From contig JBPCPI010000037.1 in assembly GCA_050999295.1 (NCBI GenBank), positions 1 through 7,360 on the forward strand: a DNA stretch of 7,360 bases, in the 5' to 3' direction. Positions within the stretch are counted from its first letter, which is position 1. Every line of letters starts with the position of its first letter. The position numbers and the translations under genes are program-made. Origin of the DNA: JACCQS01 sp050999295. GTDB lineage: Bacteria > Actinomycetota > Actinomycetes > Mycobacteriales > Geodermatophilaceae. The notes under the pieces are model-generated. The model saw nothing but the letters and a program-made list of their open reading frames with translations. It was not told where the DNA came from and did no database searches. Positions 1 through 5,729 of the stretch are shown here, piece after piece.

Positions 1-10
1 ACGTACCCAT

Positions 11-106
11 TCGTTGCTGCCGTACTAAACGCCAACCAGCGGACACCCGGCAGCCGACCGCCGAACCCGGCCGCCGTAACCCCGATCGTTGCTGCCGCAC
101 TAGAAC
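11..106. repeat. Imperfect direct repeat pair downstream of the MFS gene
   Basis: Two copies of a roughly 20-bp sequence lie 75 bp apart, at 11-30 and 86-106. Both begin TCGTTGCTGCCG; the first continues TACTAAAC and the second CACTAGAAC, so they differ by one substitution and one inserted base. Similarity extends a few bases further left (GTACCCAT against GTAACCCCGA). No coding sequence is evident in 1-114, and the repeat lies just beyond the stop codon of the leftward transporter gene. It could be the edge of a longer repeat series continuing left of the window, or a simple local duplication. I do not recognise the family. Confidence 0.5.
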
Positions 107-114
107 CCAGCCAC

Positions 115-1446
115 CTACCGAGGCGACCCGACGGCAGACCAGTCAGTCGTCGCGGCCTTGCCCATGTGATCGACGGAATACAGCAGCTGCTCCGTCACCA
201 GCCACGAGCCGAACGCCGAGATAGCAAGTCCCACTCCGGCATACGTCGGAACCCACTGCAGATGCCCGAGGTCGATGAACCACTCAGCCAGGAAAGGAAA
301 GGTGCCACCGAACATCGCGATCGCCAACGCCGCCGGAATGCCCAAGGCAACAGCACGAATCGGCACTGGAAACAGCCGAGCTCCGGTGACCGGAGTGACC
401 CCCAACTGCAGCCCGATGCAGAGGGTGAACATCGGCGCAGCAAACCAATAAGGCAGCAGACCAGAGGCCAGACCGAGCATCAGCGGCACGGTCAACGTCG
501 CACCAGCCGTGAATCCAAAACGGATCAGAGCCAGCGGCCCGTGCCGATCGGCGAGGAACCCGGAGGCGATCATGGCAAGAAGCAGAACGGCGAGGGCAAT
601 GGTGTGCTGTCCGGTTGCGGCCTCCTCGGAGATCTGACCGGTGCGCGCAGCGAACTGCGGCAGATACACGCTGCCGAAGTAGACCCCCATCGTGGAGCCG
701 ATCGTGAGTACGAAAACCAGGAGCATCCGCGGCAGGTGCTGCCGCAGCATGGGCCAGACGGACGGCTTCACCTCCAGCGACTGCGAGGCCACGAAGATCG
801 ACGACTCCGGGGCGCCGCGCCGGATCCAGAGCGCGACCAATCCGAGGGCGGCCGCTACGTAGAACGCGATCCGCCAGCCGCCGTCCTTCACCGCGTCGGA
901 TCCCATCGTGGTCAGCAACACCGCGAGAAAGACCGTCGCGCCGAGCGTCCCGAGTGCGTCGCCGGCGTAGGTGAAGGCGCCGAACCGATACCGCTTGTCC
1001 TCCGGAGCGGACTCGACGACGTACGTCGCTGCCGTGGCGACCTCCCCGCCCATCGCAATGCCCTGCGCGAGGCGGGCGAGGACGACGAGCACCGCCGCGC
1101 CGAAACCGATCACAGCCGACGTCGGGGCAACCGCGATCACCAGGGCGCCCAAGGCCATCAGTGACACCGAGAAGGTCAGCCCCGCGCGACGTCCGCGGAC
1201 GTCGGTGACCCGGCCCATGAGGAAGCTGCCGAACGGCCGAGCCAGGAACCCGGCAGCGAAGACGACGTACGCGCCGAGGAGTTTCGCGACCGGACTCGAG
1301 CCAGGGAACATCTGGCCGGCCAAGTACGGAGCCATCAGGGCATACAGCGACCAGTCGAAGGACTCGACGAAGATGCCCGACGTACTGGCGGCCAGTACGC
1401 GCGGGCCGGGGCGGGTACGCCGGTGGGCGCCGCGCTTGCCTGACAC
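115..1446 (-). CDS. MFS transporter, metabolite:H+ symporter (MHS) type
   Basis: This is a 443-residue integral membrane transporter, the usual length for a 12-helix major facilitator protein. Family marks are visible: TSGIFVESFDWSLYA (residues 22-36) matches the MHS opening motif; MGRVTDVRGRRAGL (77-90) is the MFS motif A loop between helices 2 and 3; RLAQGIAMGGE (125-135) is the helix-4 motif; FPVPIRA (359-365) resembles the helix 10-11 loop of MHS members. Related proteins such as ProP, KgtP and ShiA take up osmolytes, dicarboxylates or shikimate with protons, but the substrate cannot be read from these motifs. The start is GTG at 1446. No Shine-Dalgarno sequence precedes it, but a TAACAT box ends 8 bases upstream. 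The gene follows menF by 39 bp on the same strand and may be partly co-transcribed with it. A role in moving a shikimate-pathway compound is conceivable from position only. Confidence 0.88.
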   Translation of the reverse strand: MSGKRGAHRRTRPGPRVLAASTSGIFVESFDWSLYALMAPYLAGQMFPGSSPVAKLLGAYVVFAAGFLARPFGSFLMGRVTDVRGRRAGLTFSVSLMALGALVIAVAPTSAVIGFGAAVLVVLARLAQGIAMGGEVATAATYVVESAPEDKRYRFGAFTYAGDALGTLGATVFLAVLLTTMGSDAVKDGGWRIAFYVAAALGLVALWIRRGAPESSIFVASQSLEVKPSVWPMLRQHLPRMLLVFVLTIGSTMGVYFGSVYLPQFAARTGQISEEAATGQHTIALAVLLLAMIASGFLADRHGPLALIRFGFTAGATLTVPLMLGLASGLLPYWFAAPMFTLCIGLQLGVTPVTGARLFPVPIRAVALGIPAALAIAMFGGTFPFLAEWFIDLGHLQWVPTYAGVGLAISAFGSWLVTEQLLYSVDHMGKAATTDWSAVGSPR

Positions 1447-1454
1447 GCGCGCGG

Positions 1455-1460
1455 ATGTTA
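1455..1460 (-). promoter_or_regulatory. Putative -10 box (TAACAT) of the MFS gene
   Basis: On the minus strand TAACAT lies 8 bases before the GTG start of the transporter. It fits the actinobacterial TANNNT -10 pattern, and transcription would begin at or within a base or two of the start codon, giving a leaderless message. It sits in the 39-bp gap after menF, so the transporter could be transcribed separately. No convincing -35 element is visible. Confidence 0.4.
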
Positions 1461-1485
1461 GCGGCGCGGGACTCGCGCCGATCGG

Positions 1486-2736
1486 TCAGCTCTCCAGGGC
1501 GTCGCGGATAGCCAGGAGCTTCACCTGGGCTTCGGCGAGCTCGGCCCGCGGGTCGGAATCGGCCATGATCCCGCAGCCAGCGAACAGGCGTAGCGCTCGA
1601 TCCTCGATCTGCGCGCACCGCAGTGCCACCCCGAACTCGCCGTTCCCGGCGGCGTCGAGCCAACCGATGGGACCGGCATACCGGCCGCGATCCATGTCCT
1701 CGAGTTCGGCGATCAGGTCGATGGCGACGTCTCGCGGCGTGCCGCACACCGCGGCCGTCGGGTGTACCGCGGCGATGATGCTGAGCAGATCCGGATTCCC
1801 GGACAGTTCGCCGGATACGTCGGTCGCGAGGTGCATCAGGGTCGGCAGGGTCAACAGGTGCGGAGCCGGCACGGTCAGCGACGTACAGAACGGGGCGAGC
1901 GTCTCAGCGAGCGAGGCGATGGCGTACCGGTGCTCGTCCTGGTTCTTGGCCGAGGCCAACAGATCTCGCCCAACTTCTTCGTCCTTGCCCTGTCCCGCGC
2001 GAGCTGCGGTCCCGGCCAGCACCCGCGAGGTGACCTGGGAACCGGTCCGACGAATCAACAACTCCGGCGTCGCACCGACCAGTCCGTCAAGAACGTAGGT
2101 CCAGCAGTCGGTCCATCGATTGGCCAAGCGCCGCAACAGGTGCCGGGCGTCGAGCGGCTGTGTCGTAGTCGCCATCAGGTCGCGAGCCAGTACCACCTTG
2201 TCCAGCTGCCGGGCCCGTACTCGGGCAACGCCCTCGGCGACCGAGGAGGTCCAGGCCGCGGCGGTCTGGGCGCCATCGGCGTACCGGATCGCTCCGGGAG
2301 TCGTAACGTCGTCCATTGCCAGCACTTGCCGCTCATCCGGCGCGGCGGTCAGCCAGGTACGCCCTGCGGATCTTCCCAGGACGACGCGGGGAATCACGAA
2401 AACCGACGCCCCCGTACGGATGTCGAAGGCTGCGCTACCGAACAGGACCGGCCCAGTGCCCGGCAACCCGACCTCGTTAGTCGCGCTGATTTCGGCAAGC
2501 TGTTCCCGCCACCAGCGCGAAGCCTGAGCGAAGGTGTCCGGCCCCTTGACCTCCAGCCTGGCCAGTTCACCCCAGCCGATCAGGCCCTCATCGTCCTTGA
2601 CCCAGGCCACCGCCTGCTCACGAGGCAGCAGGTCGATCAACCGTGCAGGACTGTCGATCGCGCGGGTATGCAGGCGATGAGACTGGCCCGGACGAGGCTC
2701 ACTGCCCCCGGTGCTCAGATCAGCAGTCGCCCTCAT
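1486..2736 (-). CDS. menF: Isochorismate synthase (menaquinone pathway)
   Basis: This 416-residue enzyme of the chorismate-utilising family converts chorismate to isochorismate, the entry step of menaquinone synthesis. Conserved blocks appear in order: LDKVVLAR (178-185, with Lys180 at the expected general-base position), GATPELL (221-227), LAGTAARAG (240-248), AKNQDEH (263-269), TDVSGEL (305-311), HPTAAVCGTP (325-334), DRGRYAGPIGW (349-359), GEFGVALR (366-373) and LFAGCGIMADSDP (384-396). The reading frame stays open far upstream, but that part is antisense to menG and has no family similarity. The ATG at 2736 gives a normal family length and is followed by a plausible N-terminus. menF is divergent from menG across 145 bp and is followed by the MFS gene. 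The homologue EntC makes isochorismate for siderophores. With menG and menJ beside it, the menaquinone role is preferred, though it could also serve other isochorismate needs. Confidence 0.9.
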   Translation of the reverse strand: MRATADLSTGGSEPRPGQSHRLHTRAIDSPARLIDLLPREQAVAWVKDDEGLIGWGELARLEVKGPDTFAQASRWWREQLAEISATNEVGLPGTGPVLFGSAAFDIRTGASVFVIPRVVLGRSAGRTWLTAAPDERQVLAMDDVTTPGAIRYADGAQTAAAWTSSVAEGVARVRARQLDKVVLARDLMATTTQPLDARHLLRRLANRWTDCWTYVLDGLVGATPELLIRRTGSQVTSRVLAGTAARAGQGKDEEVGRDLLASAKNQDEHRYAIASLAETLAPFCTSLTVPAPHLLTLPTLMHLATDVSGELSGNPDLLSIIAAVHPTAAVCGTPRDVAIDLIAELEDMDRGRYAGPIGWLDAAGNGEFGVALRCAQIEDRALRLFAGCGIMADSDPRAELAEAQVKLLAIRDALES

Positions 2737-2742
2737 CCCCCC

Positions 2743-2748
2743 AGCGTA
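2743..2748 (-). promoter_or_regulatory. Putative -10 box (TACGCT) of menF
   Basis: On the minus strand TACGCT is followed by six G residues and then the ATG of menF at 2736. The TANNNT pattern and 6-base spacing would place the transcript start on the start codon. The run of six G could alternatively act as a poor ribosome-binding site too close to the ATG. No clear -35 element is seen. Confidence 0.4.
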
Positions 2749-2812
2749 GGTTGCCCGTCCCGTTGCGCCGTACGCACGGGCCCGCGCCGATGGCGCGCAC
2801 ACGAGTGCGGCT

Positions 2813-2847
2813 TGTCGGGGTCGTGGATCGGCGCGATGACCCCGACA
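2813..2847. promoter_or_regulatory. Perfect 10-bp inverted repeat between menF and menG (candidate operator)
   Basis: TGTCGGGGTC (2813-2822) and its exact reverse complement GACCCCGACA (2838-2847) flank a 15-base centre. The centre itself contains ATCG-GCG-CGAT (2827-2837). Arm centres are 25 bp apart. The dyad lies inside the 145-bp divergent region, upstream of the candidate -10 boxes of both genes, and its right arm touches the -35 area expected for menG. That placement suits a dimeric DNA-binding regulator acting on both promoters more than an RNA terminator. I do not recognise the motif as the site of a known regulator. Confidence 0.5.
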
Positions 2848-2868
2848 CCTCCGATGCTGGTGCCGTTG

Positions 2869-2874
2869 TAGCGT
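2869..2874 (+). promoter_or_regulatory. Putative -10 box (TAGCGT) of menG
   Basis: TAGCGT ends 7 bases before the GTG start of menG at 2882, so the transcript would begin on or beside the start codon. No Shine-Dalgarno sequence is present to explain initiation otherwise. A weak -35 candidate, GACACC at 2844-2849, lies 19 bp upstream and overlaps the right arm of the inverted repeat. Confidence 0.45.
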
Positions 2875-2881
2875 CGCGGCG

Positions 2882-3589
2882 GTGACGGGCAGACACGGTG
2901 CGGGCTCGAGGGCCACTTTGGACAAGCGGCCCGACGAGGTGGCATCCATGTTCGACGCCGTCGCGGATCGATATGACCTCACCAACACCCTGATGTCGCT
3001 GGGCCAGGACCGCGGCTGGCGCAAAGCGACGACAGCGGCCGTCGGAGCCCGCCGCGGGGAGAAGGTGCTCGACGTGGCCGCCGGTACGGCTGTGTCGACG
3101 ATCCCGTTCGCCAAGCTCGGCGCCCTTGCGGTGGCCAGCGACTTCTCGGTAGGCATGCTCGCCGCCGGGGCCAGCCGCGATGTGCCCAAGGTCGCCGCCG
3201 ATGCCCTGGCCCTGCCCTTCGCGGACGCCAGCTTCGACGCGGTCACGATCAGCTTCGGACTACGAAACGTCTCCGATGTCGATGCCGCCCTCGCTGAGTT
3301 TGCCCGGGTGGCCAGACCCGATGGGCGGCTGGTGATCTGCGAGTTCTCCCGGCCCGTGTGGGGCCCGTTCGACCGCGTCTTCAGTGAGTACCTGCTCCGT
3401 CCCCTGCCGTGGATCGCCGATCGGGTGTCGAGCAATCCGGACGCCTACCGCTACCTGGCCGAGTCGATCCGGGCCTGGCCCGATCAGCAGTCGTTGGCCG
3501 CCCGGATCGCCGCCGCGGGCTGGAGGAATGTGGGCTGGCGCAACCTGACGTTCGGCATTGTCGCCCTGCACCGCGCCACCCGCGCTTGA
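2882..3589 (+). CDS. menG: Demethylmenaquinone methyltransferase (UbiE/MenG)
   Basis: This 235-residue SAM-dependent methyltransferase methylates the naphthoquinone ring of demethylmenaquinone, the last ring step of menaquinone synthesis. The N-terminal block LDKRPDEVASMFDAVADRYD (14-33, ending in YD) closely resembles mycobacterial MenG. The UbiE/COQ5 signature region YDLTNTLMSLGQDRGW spans 31-46. The SAM-binding motif I is VLDVAAGTA (62-70), the post-II block is FGLRNVSD (125-132), and RVARPDGRLVICEFSRP (142-158) matches the second family signature. Length is typical. GTG at 2882 is the only in-frame start before the conserved N-terminus; it lacks a ribosome-binding site but has a TAGCGT box 7 bases upstream. 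The gene is divergent from menF, and its stop codon lies in the loop of a GC-rich hairpin. MenG beside MenJ is a known actinobacterial neighbourhood (Rv0558 and Rv0561c in M. tuberculosis). Confidence 0.93.
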   Translation: MTGRHGAGSRATLDKRPDEVASMFDAVADRYDLTNTLMSLGQDRGWRKATTAAVGARRGEKVLDVAAGTAVSTIPFAKLGALAVASDFSVGMLAAGASRDVPKVAADALALPFADASFDAVTISFGLRNVSDVDAALAEFARVARPDGRLVICEFSRPVWGPFDRVFSEYLLRPLPWIADRVSSNPDAYRYLAESIRAWPDQQSLAARIAAAGWRNVGWRNLTFGIVALHRATRA

Positions 3590-3926
3590 GGGGTGGCGAG
3601 TTCGGACAGGATGTATGACCTGGGCTTGGCCCCCACGATGGTGTGTCTGCGTAGACCGTTCACGAAGAGGACCATCGTTGGCCTCGACGTGACGCTGTGG
3701 CACGTCCGGTGGCAGCGTTGTCATCGAGGTCAACAGTCGCGAAGGTCATGTGTTCGCCGTAGGTCGAAGCAAGTTCTTCGAGGACCGGGACAAGCCGCTG
3801 GCACAACGGGCAGCGCAGATAGTGACCCACGGCCGAGCCGATCTCCGGCCCACCAGTGCTGGCCTGCCCTGGAATACCACCGATGACATACGACCCCGTC
3901 TCTCTGTTGCGATGATTACGGTCCAA
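3484..3926 (-). pseudogene. Thioredoxin-like protein with CPLC motif, interrupted by a frameshift
   Basis: Read leftward, one frame (3926 to about 3699) encodes a clear thioredoxin half: YLRCPLCQRLVPVLEELAST (residues 36-55, CxxC at 39-42, codons 3812-3801), then FATVDLDDNAATGRA. The second half continues in another frame from about 3696: SVTSRPTMVLFVNG, with the Arg-Pro-Thr expected at the cis-proline, then TIVGAKPRSYILSELA, matching the last strand and helix. Adding one base near 3698 joins the halves; if that base were T it would give RAYSVTSRPT, which fits the thioredoxin consensus. The domain ends near 3595, while the open frame runs to a stop at 3484 inside menG (antisense). The start is unclear: TTG at 3926 or GTG at 3830 are in frame, neither with a good ribosome-binding site. 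The gene may be a decayed disulfide-handling protein, or intact with a base missed in sequencing. CPLC differs from the classic CGPC, so a standard thioredoxin role is not assured. Confidence 0.6.
3574..3598. terminator. GC-rich hairpin at the end of menG, likely bidirectional terminator
   Basis: CGCCACCC (3574-3581) pairs perfectly with GGGTGGCG (3591-3598) around a 9-base loop that contains the menG stop codon TGA (3587-3589). No U-tract follows, as is common for actinobacterial hairpin terminators. The symmetric stem would also act on leftward transcripts from the thioredoxin-like gene, whose domain ends at about 3595. Confidence 0.5.
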
Positions 3927-3951
3927 GGAGGCATTTTGGCCCGGTCGGAGA

Positions 3952-3992
3952 GCAAGCCTTGCATGTTACGAAACTCGGTTATCAACGCCGAG
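3952..3992. other. Two short palindromes in the non-coding stretch before menJ
   Basis: The 11-bp palindrome GCAAG-C-CTTGC occupies 3952-3962, and a second dyad, CTCGG (3974-3978) with CCGAG (3988-3992) around a 9-base loop, follows. Between them, on the minus strand, is TAACAT (3963-3968), the same hexamer as at the MFS gene. This stretch is richer in A and T than the genes around it. It could be the promoter and operator of the leftward thioredoxin-like gene. No regulator family is recognised. Confidence 0.3.
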
Positions 3993-4076
3993 AACCAATC
4001 TGTGGATAGGCCCCCTCGCACGGGGTGCTCCGCCGCGCCCCTGGCAGTCCAGCCGCGCGTGGTCGAGACTGAGCTC

Positions 4077-4274
4077 ATGTCCGTCCCACCGTTTCCACCG
4101 CCCCCGCCCGAGCCAACCCAGCCACCGGTTCCCGGCCCGCTGCCCGTACCAGGGGAACCGCCGCCGCTGCCGGTACCTGGACCGAGTCCGGTTCCCGGCC
4201 CCGATCCCGGCCCCACGCCGGGGCCCGGAGAGCCGCCCACACCGCTTCCCCCGGCGCCTGCCCCGCTCGGGTGA
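4077..4274 (+). CDS. Possible 65-residue proline-rich peptide
   Basis: An ATG at 4077 opens a 65-codon frame that is about half proline. It begins MSVPPFPPPPPEPTQPP and continues with irregular PVPGP-type units (VPGPLPVPGE, VPGPSPVPGP, DPGPTPGPGE). At DNA level the 14-bp CCGGTTCCCGGCCC recurs at 4125-4138 and 4188-4201. There is no signal peptide, membrane segment or recognisable domain; such a chain would be an extended polyproline-like strand. No convincing ribosome-binding site or TANNNT box precedes the ATG. The opposite strand is open too, giving a glycine-rich shadow. The frame may be a real small protein of unknown function, or low-complexity GC-rich spacer between the thioredoxin-like gene and menJ. 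Confidence 0.35.
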   Translation: MSVPPFPPPPPEPTQPPVPGPLPVPGEPPPLPVPGPSPVPGPDPGPTPGPGEPPTPLPPAPAPLG

Positions 4275-4335
4275 GTCGCCGGGGTAGTCCGGCTCGGCAT
4301 CCTGTCAAGCGGGGGCTTACACTTGCCGGTGCAGT

Positions 4336-4353
4336 TCGTGAAAGTCTTCACAA
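4336..4353. promoter_or_regulatory. Rex-type redox operator upstream of menJ
   Basis: The 18-bp sequence TCGTGAA-AGTC-TTCACAA is a near-perfect dyad with a single mismatched pair between its 7-base arms. It matches the published Rex pattern TTGTGAA-N4-TTCACAA at 13 of 14 arm positions. In Streptomyces coelicolor, Rex senses the NADH/NAD+ ratio and represses cydABCD, rex-hemACD and the nuo operon through such sites. The site lies 55 bases before the menJ start codon, in front of the menJ-nuoABC series. The same bases also fit a CRP-type site (CGTGA-N6-TCACA), so a cAMP receptor protein is the main alternative. A TACACT hexamer at 4318-4323 could be the -10 box of a promoter that this site would block. 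Confidence 0.6.
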
Positions 4354-4395
4354 GCAGCCGGTGGCGCACCACAGACGCTGACACGACGCCCGCGC

Positions 4396-4403
4396 GAGGA
4401 GGT
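4396..4403 (+). promoter_or_regulatory. Strong ribosome-binding site of menJ
   Basis: GAGGAGGT lies 5 bases before the GTG at 4409 and fixes that start. It is the only strong Shine-Dalgarno sequence in front of any gene in the window, which implies a menJ transcript with a 5' leader, unlike menF, menG, nuoA and the MFS gene. Confidence 0.85.
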
Positions 4404-4408
4404 CCGCA

Positions 4409-5683
4409 GTGACCGACACCGTCCCCGCGGCAACGACCGCCGAGGCGGACGTGATCGTGGTCGGCGCGGGGCCGGCAGGCACGGCGACAGCCTATTGGCT
4501 GGCCCAGGCCGGGCTCTCCGTTCTGCTTCTGGAGAAGGCGACCTTTCCCCGCGACAAGGTCTGCGGCGACGGCTTCACCCCTCGCGGGGTCAAGCCGCTG
4601 ATCGACATGGGCATCGACACCGGCCCGGACGCCGGCTGGATCCGGCACCGGGGCCTGCGGGTCTACGGGGGCGGACACCGACTCGAAATGGATTGGCCGG
4701 AGCTGGCCAGCTACCCGAACTATGGCCTCGTCCGACCACGCCTGGACTTCGACGAACTACTCGCACGCCATGCCCAGAAGGCCGGCGCCCAACTCGTCGA
4801 GGGCACCAAGATCGAGGCCGCGGCTCTGGACCGTGCCGGTCGCGTCGTCGGCGTCCAGGGCCGCGGCGAGGGCGGGAACCCGGTCAGCTACCGCGCCCAA
4901 CTGGTCATCGACGCCGGCGGGATGAGCGGAACGGTCGGAAAGTCCCTGGGTCTGGCCCGACGTAGCGACCGGCCCATGGGCGTGGCCGTACGGCGCTACT
5001 TCACTTCGCCGCGCACGCACGACGAGTACATCGAGTCCTGGCTGGAACTGCGCGACGGAGAACGACTGCTGCCGGGGTACGGCTGGATCTTCGGCATGGG
5101 CGACGGAACCGTCAACGTCGGTCTCGGCGTACTGAACTCCTCCACCGCGTACGGGAACACCGACTACCGGGAGATGCTCAAGCGCTGGCTGGTCAACGTG
5201 CCCGAGGAGTGGACTCTCACCGAGGAGACCGCGACCGGCCAGGTACGCGGCGCCGGGCTCCCGATGGGCTTCAACCGGACCCCGCAGTACACCCGCGGCC
5301 TGATGCTGGTCGGCGATGCCGCCGGGGCGATCAACCCGTTCAACGGTGAGGGGATCGCGTACGCGATGGAGACCGGCAAGCTCGCCGCCGAGCACGCCGT
5401 ACAGGGCCTCGCCCGCCCGCCCGGCCCGAGCCGGGAACAGGCGCTGCGCTCCTACATCGAGTCGCTCAAGGGCGCCTACGGCGGCTACTACCGGCTCGGC
5501 AACATCTTCGTGAAGCTCATCGGGCATCCCGAGGTCATGCGGTTGTGCACCACCAAGGGGCTGCCCCGCCCGCTGCTGATGAAATTTGTCCTCAAGCTGC
5601 TCGCCAACCTCACCGACGAGCGCGGCGGGGACACTGTGGACCGGGTGATCAACGGGCTGACCCGATTGGCCCCCGCAGCGTGA
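4409..5683 (+). CDS. menJ: Menaquinone reductase, geranylgeranyl reductase family flavoprotein (MenJ-like)
   Basis: This 424-residue FAD-dependent oxidoreductase belongs to the geranylgeranyl reductase family. The N-terminal Rossmann motif is VIVVGAGPAG (15-24) with the acidic ribose-binding Glu42 at the end of the second strand. PRDKVCGDGFTPRG (47-60) is the family block after the nucleotide site, and VGDAAGAINPFNGEGIAYAM, starting at residue 301, is the second FAD-binding motif. M. tuberculosis MenJ (Rv0561c) reduces one isoprene double bond of menaquinone-9, and that enzyme also lies near menG. Here the gene sits between menG and nuoA, so saturating the menaquinone tail is the likely job. 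Related enzymes act on geranylgeranyl lipids, and that remains the alternative. GTG at 4409 is set by GAGGAGGT 5 bases upstream. A Rex-like operator precedes the gene, and an imperfect hairpin overlaps its stop codon before nuoA. Confidence 0.85.
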   Translation: MTDTVPAATTAEADVIVVGAGPAGTATAYWLAQAGLSVLLLEKATFPRDKVCGDGFTPRGVKPLIDMGIDTGPDAGWIRHRGLRVYGGGHRLEMDWPELASYPNYGLVRPRLDFDELLARHAQKAGAQLVEGTKIEAAALDRAGRVVGVQGRGEGGNPVSYRAQLVIDAGGMSGTVGKSLGLARRSDRPMGVAVRRYFTSPRTHDEYIESWLELRDGERLLPGYGWIFGMGDGTVNVGLGVLNSSTAYGNTDYREMLKRWLVNVPEEWTLTEETATGQVRGAGLPMGFNRTPQYTRGLMLVGDAAGAINPFNGEGIAYAMETGKLAAEHAVQGLARPPGPSREQALRSYIESLKGAYGGYYRLGNIFVKLIGHPEVMRLCTTKGLPRPLLMKFVLKLLANLTDERGGDTVDRVINGLTRLAPAA

Positions 5684-5698
5684 ACCGGCACGTGGGGC
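5669..5698 (+). other. Imperfect hairpin at the menJ stop codon
   Basis: GCCCC (5669-5673) can pair with GGGGC (5694-5698), and inside it CGTG (5679-5682) pairs with CACG (5689-5692) around AACCGG. The two stems are separated by an uneven interior loop. The structure overlaps the menJ stop codon and precedes the candidate nuoA promoter, so it may weaken read-through from menJ into the nuo operon. There is no U-tract, and the fold is weaker than the menG hairpin. Confidence 0.3.
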
Positions 5699-5716
5699 AT
5701 GGCTTCCGGAGCATCG

Positions 5717-5722
5717 TAGGGT
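5717..5722 (+). promoter_or_regulatory. Putative -10 box (TAGGGT) of nuoA
   Basis: TAGGGT ends 7 bases before the nuoA ATG at 5730, the same geometry as TAGCGT before menG. It would give a leaderless nuo transcript independent of menJ. The overlapping AGGGTGG (5718-5724) could instead serve as a ribosome-binding site on a message reading through from menJ, so the two readings compete. No clear -35 element is seen. Confidence 0.4.
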
Positions 5723-5729
5723 GGCGCCC

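Noticed and set aside
1..114. CRISPR-like reading of the spaced direct repeat
   Set aside because: Only two imperfect copies are visible and the copies are short with an indel; no third unit within the window supports an array.
166..1164. Long open frame on the plus strand opposite the MFS gene
   Set aside because: Its product is Arg/Gln/Glu-rich low-complexity sequence with no motifs, while the minus strand encodes a clear 12-helix transporter. It is a GC-driven antisense frame.
284..1747. Second long minus-strand frame over the MFS and menF genes
   Set aside because: Arg-rich translation crossing two real genes in a different frame; typical of GC-rich DNA.
2737..3435. Upstream extension of the menF reading frame to a much longer protein of about 650 residues
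   Set aside because: The extra part is antisense to menG and lacks any family similarity; the ATG at 2736 gives the normal isochorismate synthase length.
3593..3886. Plus-strand 97-codon frame between menG and 4077
   Set aside because: It is antisense to the thioredoxin-like halves and has no recognisable features.
3746..4678. Minus-strand frame encoding a glycine-rich protein opposite the proline-rich stretch and menJ
   Set aside because: Its N-terminal third is antisense to menJ and its Gly-rich part is the complement of the Pro codons; no start signal or domain.
5702..5712. Near-palindrome GCTTCCGGAGC upstream of nuoA as an operator
   Set aside because: Short, interrupted by one extra base, and centred on CCGG, which is frequent by chance in GC-rich DNA.
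5721..5729. GTG at 5721 as the nuoA start
   Set aside because: It would add three residues not seen in relatives and sits inside the candidate -10 box; the ATG at 5730 fits the family N-terminus.
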